Assembly: GCA_965662195.1 (NCBI GenBank)
Contig: CBFIHA010000065.1
Location: forward strand, 1-21,403
Source: UBA1268 sp965662195
GTDB lineage: Bacteria; Planctomycetota; Planctomycetia; Pirellulales; UBA1268
DNA length: 21,403 nt
Direction of reading: 5' to 3'
Shown one piece after another: positions 16,269 to 21,403 of this stretch. Below the pieces are notes generated by a model. The model did no database searches and had not been told where the DNA came from. It was given only the letters and a program-made list of their open reading frames with translations. The stretch's first letter is position 1. Every line of letters begins with the position of its first letter. Both the position numbers and the translations under genes were made by a program.

Positions 16269-17111
16269 TTACTCGATGTCGAGCGGTTCGGCTTTTGCCC
16301 GGGCGATGAGAAAGTCGACCAGCGGCTGGCAGTGGAAGAAGCCCTCCCAGAAGGAGTGGCCTTGGCCCGGGGCGATGATCAGCGCCACAAGGTTTCCCTC
16401 GCCCGCGGCCTCGTACCGCTTTTTGAGTTCAGCGGAGTTGGGCTCGAGCGGCACGACCTTGTCCGCGTCGCCATGGATGATGCAAAAAGGCACGCCGGCC
16501 CGCGCCGCCACGTCGATCCGCTCGATCGGGCAAAGGTCGGTAGCCCGGGCCTCCAGTTGCTCAGGGCTCAGCCCATAGGCGGCTGCCGCCTTGGCAAGGC
16601 CGGGATACGTCCGCCAGTCATAAACGGGATAGATTCCACCGACCCCCGCCGTGAGTTCGGGATGGGCGATCGCCCAGGCACTGGCCCAGAGCCCCCCGCG
16701 GCTGCGGCCGAGAAGGGCCGGTTTTTTTGCATAGCCCCGCCGCACCATCTCGGCATGGAGCGCTGCGGCGGCCTTGACGGCACCGGGGCTGCCGTACGAT
16801 TCGCCCGTATCGATGCCCGCCACGGCCACACCGGCCGCCACGAACTGCTCGTGCATCCACTTCTCGGCCTGATCCGGATAGGCCGGCAGCGTAGGCGAAT
16901 AGAGAATCCAGGGCTTCGGGCCGTCGGCTGAGACACCATCGGCTGCCGTCAGCAGAAACGCCGTGTGGCCAGCCACCTCGAACACCTCGCCCGGCAGAAT
17001 CAGGTTTTTCCGGGGCGATGGCGAGCTGGGTTCGTCGGCCCTCGAACGGACCGACGCGTCGCTCGCGAAACCGAGCACGAGCACAATGGCGAGAAAGCGT
17101 CGAGTGATCAT
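16269..17111 (-). CDS. Secreted alpha/beta hydrolase
   Basis: The product is 280 residues from ATG 17111. A signal peptide (MITRRFLAIVLVLGFASDAS, then RADEP) predicts export. The alpha/beta hydrolase triad is visible: nucleophile S137 in the elbow LLGRSRGGLW, D217 in HGDADKVVP, and H252 in GQGHSFWEGFF. It may be an esterase or peptidase-like hydrolase; the substrate is unknown. The ATG overlaps the stop of a 61-codon small ORF as ATGA, and the larger gene upstream ends at that ORF's start, so these genes are probably translationally coupled. A GTG at 17117 is an alternative start adding two residues. Confidence 0.88.
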   Translation of the reverse strand: MITRRFLAIVLVLGFASDASVRSRADEPSSPSPRKNLILPGEVFEVAGHTAFLLTAADGVSADGPKPWILYSPTLPAYPDQAEKWMHEQFVAAGVAVAGIDTGESYGSPGAVKAAAALHAEMVRRGYAKKPALLGRSRGGLWASAWAIAHPELTAGVGGIYPVYDWRTYPGLAKAAAAYGLSPEQLEARATDLCPIERIDVAARAGVPFCIIHGDADKVVPLEPNSAELKKRYEAAGEGNLVALIIAPGQGHSFWEGFFHCQPLVDFLIARAKAEPLDIE

Positions 17112-17293
17112 CCCCACAGTATACCCACGATACCCACGGTGAAACCTCCAGCAACGGCTGCAGCAGCGGGTAGGACGTTTAATTGCACACTTGGAGACAT
17201 CCCACCCGCCGGGAACAGCCGACAGGCGGCCCCCAGGCCGGTGACACGTGCGGTGGCTCCGGTGGTTCGCCGAAACCGGTCAACTCGTTTCAT
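17108..17293 (-). CDS. Possible small protein of 61 residues with a hydrophobic C-terminus
   Basis: This small ORF exactly fills the gap between two genes on the same strand. Its ATG shares an A with the upstream stop (TGATG at 17295-17291), and its TGA overlaps the hydrolase ATG (ATGA at 17111-17108). The product starts with a basic segment (MKRVDRFRRTTGATARVTG) and ends with a hydrophobic stretch (VLPAAAAVAGGFTVGIVGILWG) that could be a membrane anchor. Against it, third-position GC is only about 56% by count, lower than expected for genes in this GC-rich window, and no family is recognised. It is a candidate only; the stretch could also be an untranslated spacer. Confidence 0.35.
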   Translation of the reverse strand: MKRVDRFRRTTGATARVTGLGAACRLFPAGGMSPSVQLNVLPAAAAVAGGFTVGIVGILWG

Positions 17294-19872
17294 CAATCGT
17301 ATTGAAAGATGACCGATGCGCGGGTGTCGACTGAACTGACGCCGCGGACCCAGTAGGCACTAAAGCCGGCGGGAAAGGTGTGCTGTACCGTCTCACCAGC
17401 TGGGACAGTGAACGACCGATAGGCAACCCAGAGCCCGGTTCCATCGAGATCGACCTCGAGCGTGATCTCGGTTGCGGTGTCCGCCGACAGGGTCACCTGC
17501 TTCCGGTCATAGCCGGTCATCAGATAGGGGTCGGAAGGGACGCCTGCCTGCACCGCGGTCTGCCGCCAAGGGCCACCCTTCCCCCGCGGCTTGCCGAGTT
17601 GCCAGAGATCGTCAACGACACCAGCCCAGACGGCTGCCTTGCCGTCGGCACTGCGAATGATGCGGTCGCTCGCGGTCTCGGCATCGAGGCCGGTGAGCAG
17701 CAGCAAGCCGTTGTGGGAACAGAAGTCATGGATCGCCAGATCGTGGGTTGCGATTGGCCGCAGCTTGGCGACTCCGCCGGCATTCCGGGCCGGCAGTTCA
17801 TAGAAAGTGCCGGCAACATTGAGCAGATCTCGCTCGGTGGCGACTTCCCGGCAGACCCGGGCCGTTGCATAGCCTGCCAGCTTGGCCGTGCCGGCCCCGG
17901 GTTGTGGTTGGGCTACCAGGTCTTGCGGTTTCGCCCCGATCGGCAACCGGTACTGCCGGCCATCCTCGACGAGCACCACCGAGGCGTCGTCGACGGTGAA
18001 ACTGTCGGCGGGCTGCGCCACATCGGCAACCAGCCGTGCCGCGGCGGCTGGATCGTCTCGCGGCACCAGCTTGAGGGACTGATTCAACTCATAGTAACCG
18101 GCATCGCTGCCATCGGGCTTCGTTGCCGCCACCAGACCCAGGGTTTCAGCCGAGAGGCTCCGCATCAGGCCCAACCGCTGAGGCTGATCGGCAGCTGCCG
18201 CAATGCCAGCGAAAAGGCTGCCATTGGCAGGCGTCCGCTGATCCTGATCGCGGTAGTGAAAGTGAGCCGTCACCTGCTGTGCCGCCTCGACCGCTCGCAG
18301 CCGAATCCAGGCTGCGGCTTCAGTAGCTGAAAAATGCCGGAAGATGGTGCCCGCCGCTGGCACGGTCATCTCCTCGAGCGTTCCCCAGGTGTCGTTGCCA
18401 CTCCGATCGACCTCAAGCACGAAGGTCACGGGTTCAGCCGACGTGTGGGTAATCGCCAGTTGCCGGTGGTCATAGCCGGAGAAGAGAAAAGGTTCGCTCG
18501 CCGCTCCCGCCGCCAGATCCTCCCGCAGCCAGACCGAACCGCGGCCGAGGGACGGCCCAAGCCGATCGAGTCGCTCTGGCTCAATGAACCAGAGATTTGA
18601 GTTGGATTGGCGAGGCCCAGCATGCCTGGCCTTGAATGGCCGGGTGTTCATGAACTCTGACTTGGCCGAATCGTCGCAACCGAGAACAACCCGATCCTGC
18701 CAGCGGCAGAAGTCGCCCACGACCTTCAGGTAGTTGGAGCGAGGTTCGATTCCGCCGGAGGTATGCCGGGTGAAGCTGGCGGGGAACCGCCAGAACGTAC
18801 CGTGCATCGTCGCCAGCAGGTCGGTCTCGCCGATCTCGCGGATCCGCGGCCACTCGGTGTTCCAGCCATGGGAGCCGTCGTAGCTGTGGCTCGCCTTGGG
18901 CAGGCGGTAGAAGTGCCACTGCCCGGCCTCCAGCAGCCCAAGAATGACCGACCGGGCGTCCCAGCCGAGGGTCCAGATGGGGCTAGCGGGATCGGTACTG
19001 CCCCGAATCCCGCCGGGGCCGGTCACCTCGGTGAACTGATTGCGACGGACGAGCTGCCAGTCGCCCGAACCGGTCCATTCGGCCAGCGCCCCGGACGGAA
19101 TCGTCGGGTCGCGACTGACATCCGGGTGTTTTTCACCGTTGTTGGCATAGACCAGCCGCTGCTGGCCGGCATACAGCCCCTTGCCGTGATAGCCGGGAAG
19201 TTTCGAGACCACGCCCTGCGGTGGTGCCTGGGCATTGCCATCCCGAATCAGGCAGGTCACCGCCAACGAATCGACATCGACCTCGTAGAGGCCCTCTTCC
19301 ATCGTCGCGAAGTAGACCTTTTTGGCCGGCTCGAAGAGATGCCTCGCGGTGCCGGTAAGCCGGCCGTACATCGCCGTCGGCGGTATGGTCCGGATCGTTC
19401 CTCTCGCATCGATACAGTAGGGGCCGATGAAGAGCTGATTCGACTCGGCGTGAATCATCCGGTTGGCGGGCGTGCCCCCGACGCTACCGGGAAAGATTCG
19501 CTGCTCTAGATCAGGGGTGATCTCGTAGAGCTTGTCGGATGAGCCGGCGGGCCGGTGCGGCGCGTAGGTGATCACCCAGAGCCGGTCAGCCCACGGCACG
19601 ACCGCGCCAATGCCACACTCATTCTCCTGATTCGCGCAGGTGAGTTGCGGATAGATGCCGGCGATCGATGCAGGGTAAACTTGCCTGCGCAGCCCGGCCA
19701 CGCCCGGTGGGTCGCCCGCGATCGCCGTGCCGCCCAGGACGATCGCCAACGCTGCTACCGCAGCCTGCCACGCCGATGCCGCCTGCAGCCGGCCAGGACG
19801 AAGGCAATGTGCATGGGCGTGGAGCTTAGCGGCGATCATCGATACCCTCGGGCTGTCATCATTGGTGGTCAT
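17293..19872 (-). CDS. Secreted 859-residue protein of unknown function with an internal duplication
   Basis: The start at ATG 19872 is supported by AGGA (plus-strand TCCT at 19880-19883), 7 bases upstream. A hydrophobic export signal lies at about 31-52 (AASAWQAAVAALAIVLGGTAIA). The first third has short motifs such as RLWVITYAP, KLYEITPDL and KVYFATMEEGLYEVDVD that suggest beta-propeller-like blades reporting on bound values. Two related units follow: residues about 351-540 and 682-859 each begin DLL..GTF[WY] and contain a DFC strand, then [SD]PYL/PFLF...GYD.[RK]Q, EVD..G...W, TVPA..T and a final A.F.Y. The second unit ends at the stop. No known family or enzyme motif was recognised. It is the first gene of a minus-strand cluster with the small ORF and the hydrolase. 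An in-frame ATG at 20067 exists but would read through repeat-like spacer DNA. Confidence 0.82.
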   Translation of the reverse strand: MTTNDDSPRVSMIAAKLHAHAHCLRPGRLQAASAWQAAVAALAIVLGGTAIAGDPPGVAGLRRQVYPASIAGIYPQLTCANQENECGIGAVVPWADRLWVITYAPHRPAGSSDKLYEITPDLEQRIFPGSVGGTPANRMIHAESNQLFIGPYCIDARGTIRTIPPTAMYGRLTGTARHLFEPAKKVYFATMEEGLYEVDVDSLAVTCLIRDGNAQAPPQGVVSKLPGYHGKGLYAGQQRLVYANNGEKHPDVSRDPTIPSGALAEWTGSGDWQLVRRNQFTEVTGPGGIRGSTDPASPIWTLGWDARSVILGLLEAGQWHFYRLPKASHSYDGSHGWNTEWPRIREIGETDLLATMHGTFWRFPASFTRHTSGGIEPRSNYLKVVGDFCRWQDRVVLGCDDSAKSEFMNTRPFKARHAGPRQSNSNLWFIEPERLDRLGPSLGRGSVWLREDLAAGAASEPFLFSGYDHRQLAITHTSAEPVTFVLEVDRSGNDTWGTLEEMTVPAAGTIFRHFSATEAAAWIRLRAVEAAQQVTAHFHYRDQDQRTPANGSLFAGIAAAADQPQRLGLMRSLSAETLGLVAATKPDGSDAGYYELNQSLKLVPRDDPAAAARLVADVAQPADSFTVDDASVVLVEDGRQYRLPIGAKPQDLVAQPQPGAGTAKLAGYATARVCREVATERDLLNVAGTFYELPARNAGGVAKLRPIATHDLAIHDFCSHNGLLLLTGLDAETASDRIIRSADGKAAVWAGVVDDLWQLGKPRGKGGPWRQTAVQAGVPSDPYLMTGYDRKQVTLSADTATEITLEVDLDGTGLWVAYRSFTVPAGETVQHTFPAGFSAYWVRGVSSVDTRASVIFQYD

Positions 19873-19891
19873 GTTGGAGTCCTGAGAATTA

Positions 19892-19928
19892 GGCTTTTTG
19901 TAGGCCTGCGTTGGCGAGGCTACAAGCC
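19892..19928. repeat. Inverted repeat (hairpin) in the leader of the 859-residue gene
   Basis: TTGTAG at 19898-19903 pairs with CTACAA at 19920-19925. Flanking GGC (19892-19894) and GCC (19926-19928) extend the stem after a 3-base bulge. It lies about 20 bases before the Shine-Dalgarno sequence of the minus-strand gene and could affect its translation or mark a former element end. Confidence 0.4.
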
Positions 19929-19942
19929 CCCGCACGACGCTA

Positions 19943-19982
19943 TTTTCGGGGCCCAAAAATCGGGTGACACTTTTCGGGGCCC
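19943..19982. repeat. Direct repeat TTTTCGGGGCCC, two copies
   Basis: The 12-base repeat occurs at 19943-19954 and 19971-19982, 28 bases apart start to start, separated by AAAAATCGGGTGACAC. Both copies contain the palindrome GGGGCCC-like core. This could be a paired regulator site or a remnant of a small repeat element such as a REP-like sequence. Confidence 0.55.
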
Positions 19983-20020
19983 GGTCGGAATGTTTATGGG
20001 TTTCCGAAGGTGCCGGGACG

Positions 20021-20040
20021 TTGGTCTTGCTTGGTCTTGC
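20021..20040 (+). repeat. Tandem 10-base repeat TTGGTCTTGC
   Basis: Two exact head-to-tail copies, followed by a partial third (TTGGAGC) that carries the Shine-Dalgarno sequence of the next gene. Slippage could change the copy number and so the promoter or leader spacing. Confidence 0.6.
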
Positions 20041-20054
20041 TTGGAGCTGTGGGA

Positions 20055-21403
20055 ATGCTGCCGTCATTGAAGTCCATCGCCTCGCGTGGCAAGGCGACGT
20101 TCACGATCGTCATGGCCGCCAGCCTCATGGTGCCATGGCTCATGTCGCCATGTCCGGCAGCGAAGCCTGCGGGCGGCAAAGGCCCCAAGGCGAAGCCTGC
20201 GGGGCTGCCACAGGCGGTGAAGGCCGATCCGCCGCGCACGATCATGGAGGTGGCCCCTGTCGATCGGTCGCGGCGGCCGGCCGTGCTGGAGGCGGCGGCA
20301 GCGATCGACAAGCTGCTCGCTGCCCACTGGCAGGAGCATGAGGTAAGCCCAGCCCCGCCACTGAATGACGCCCAGTTTTTGCGGCGGATCTATCTCGAGC
20401 TTGGTGGCCGGATCCCTGACTACGACGAGGCCAGGCGGTTTCTCGCGTCAAAGAAGAAGACCAAGCGGGCCGATCTTGTCGATGATCTGCTGGAGAGCCC
20501 CGACTATGTCAGCCACTTCTACAATTACTGGGCCGACATCCTGCGGCTTCGAGAACGTTCGCGGGATCGGCCCTTTGAGCCGTATCTCTGGTATGTGCAA
20601 GACTCGATCCGCACCAACAAGCCTTTCGATCAATGGGTGCACGAGATGCTCACGGCCGACGGTCGGCTGTGGGAAAACCCGGCCGTCGGATTTCAACTGC
20701 GGGACTACGGCATGCCTCTGCCGTACGTCGACAATACGGTGCGGGTCTTCTTAGGAACCCAGATCGGCTGTGCCCAGTGCCACGACCACCCCTTTGACGA
20801 TTGGACGCAGCACCAGTTTTACGAGTTGGCGGCGTTTCTCTCAGACGCGGATGGCCTGAGCCGTCAACACCGGGTGCGGAAAACGTTTTGGTCAGAAGCC
20901 AAAGAAAAACTTGGTTATGAAAAATATGCGACATTCCATCAGTTCTTTCTGGCCAACCTGGAGTCGGTGAGTTTTCAATCAGGGCGGCAGCCGCTGAAGC
21001 TCCCGCACGACTACAAATACGACGACGCCAAGCCACTGTCGGTGGTGAGCCCCAAGGTGCTGTGGGGCGAAGTGCCGTCGGGGGCCCGCGAGGCAAATCG
21101 GCGCGAGCAGTTTGCCGCCTGGATGACCGGCCGCGACAATCGGCAGTTTGCCCGCACGATCGCGAACCGGATGTGGAAGAAGGTGATGGGCCTGGGGCTG
21201 GTCGAGCCGGTCGACGATTTTCAGCCGGGGAACCCCGCAAGCATCCCCGCCCTGCTTGAGCACCTCACCGACGAGATGCTCAGGCTCGATTTCGATCTCC
21301 GGGAGTTCGTGCGGATTCTCGTGTCCACCGACACCTACCAGCGGGTGGCCATCGCGCATGATCCATCATCTGGCACGCCCTTTCGCTTTGCTGCCCCTGC
21401 CCT
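20055..21403 (+). CDS. DUF1549/DUF1553 secreted protein with CxxCH motif, 3' end cut by window edge
   Basis: The frame is open to the right edge (449 codons). GGAG at 20043-20046, eight bases upstream, supports ATG 20055. A signal peptide (hydrophobic 15-31) precedes a Pro/Ala/Lys-rich segment with the repeat KPAGGKGPKAKPAGLP. The DUF1549 part spans about 80-280: PPLNDAQFLRRIYLELGGRIPD, then VRVFLGTQIGCAQCHDHPFDDW, where C239-x-x-C242-H243 matches a c-type heme motif. DUF1553 begins near 345 (REQFAAWMTGRDNRQFARTIANRMWKKVMG...LVEPVDDFQPGNPAS). This architecture is characteristic of Planctomycetota, where such proteins are abundant and usually sit beside DUF1501 genes; their biochemical role is unknown. 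It is transcribed away from the 859-residue gene. Confidence 0.92.
   Translation, partial: MLPSLKSIASRGKATFTIVMAASLMVPWLMSPCPAAKPAGGKGPKAKPAGLPQAVKADPPRTIMEVAPVDRSRRPAVLEAAAAIDKLLAAHWQEHEVSPAPPLNDAQFLRRIYLELGGRIPDYDEARRFLASKKKTKRADLVDDLLESPDYVSHFYNYWADILRLRERSRDRPFEPYLWYVQDSIRTNKPFDQWVHEMLTADGRLWENPAVGFQLRDYGMPLPYVDNTVRVFLGTQIGCAQCHDHPFDDWTQHQFYELAAFLSDADGLSRQHRVRKTFWSEAKEKLGYEKYATFHQFFLANLESVSFQSGRQPLKLPHDYKYDDAKPLSVVSPKVLWGEVPSGAREANRREQFAAWMTGRDNRQFARTIANRMWKKVMGLGLVEPVDDFQPGNPASIPALLEHLTDEMLRLDFDLREFVRILVSTDTYQRVAIAHDPSSGTPFRFAAPA

Larger units (their letters stand above)
19873..20054. other. Divergent spacer with direct repeats and a hairpin
   Basis: The 182 bases lie between the starts of the 859-residue gene (minus) and the DUF1549/DUF1553 gene (plus) and should hold both promoters. 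They also contain two copies of TTTTCGGGGCCC, a TTGTAG/CTACAA inverted repeat and a tandem 10-base repeat, listed separately. No clear -35/-10 pair was recognised on either strand. Confidence 0.5.

Noticed and set aside
17380..18330. 316-codon plus-strand frame inside the 859-residue gene
   Set aside because: Antisense to a gene with a start signal, signal peptide and internal repeat; no motif supports it.
19873..20067. Longer start (ATG 20067) for the 859-residue gene
   Set aside because: It would code through the direct repeats and hairpin and overlap the divergent DUF1549 gene start, while ATG 19872 has a Shine-Dalgarno sequence and leads directly into the signal peptide.
1..21403. CRISPR array, tRNA, rRNA or intact insertion sequence
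   Set aside because: No regularly spaced repeats, cloverleaf-like segments, rRNA motifs or transposase genes were recognised.

Overview
The window looks like a piece of chromosome from a high-GC member of the Planctomycetota. The main pointers are the secreted DUF1549/DUF1553 protein with its CxxCH motif at the right edge, a Tat-exported sugar phosphate isomerase, a secreted GH10-like glycosylhydrolase-type protein, and a sulfatase-fold protein. Family names come from recalled motifs and architecture, since no search was possible. No tRNA, rRNA, CRISPR array or intact insertion sequence was seen.

Layout: (1) 1-3877, minus strand: a sulfatase-fold protein that lacks the usual catalytic residues, followed by a large secreted GH10-like protein that runs off the left edge with no stop. 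(2) 3944-6289, plus strand: a POT-family transporter and, 15 bases later, a Tat-signal sugar phosphate isomerase/epimerase-like protein. (3) 6237-7421, minus strand: a secreted endonuclease/exonuclease/phosphatase protein with a calcium-loop-like insert; its 3' end overlaps the isomerase gene tail to tail. (4) 7526-10383, plus strand: a SET-domain methyltransferase-like protein with a post-SET cysteine cluster, overlapped at its 3' end by an HAE3/MMPL-type RND exporter. (5) 10691-15354, plus strand: a CzcB-like adaptor and CzcA-like heavy-metal RND pump; no outer-membrane factor is in the window. (6) 15456-16127, minus strand: a small toxin-antitoxin-like pair (BrnT/DUF4258-like protein, then XRE regulator) with an AT-rich upstream region carrying a TATAAT box and short palindromes. 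(7) 16269-19872, minus strand: an 859-residue secreted protein with an internal duplication, a tightly packed 61-codon small ORF, and a secreted alpha/beta hydrolase, joined by TGATG and ATGA junctions. (8) 20055 to the right edge, plus strand: the DUF1549/DUF1553 protein, divergent from region 7 across a 182-base spacer with direct repeats and a hairpin.

Regions 1-3 would fit a carbohydrate or peptide scavenging neighbourhood (inference), region 5 metal efflux, and region 7 an exported protein group of unknown job. The least explained items are the degenerate sulfatase-fold protein, the duplicated 859-residue protein with its coupled small ORF, and the SET/RND gene overlap.
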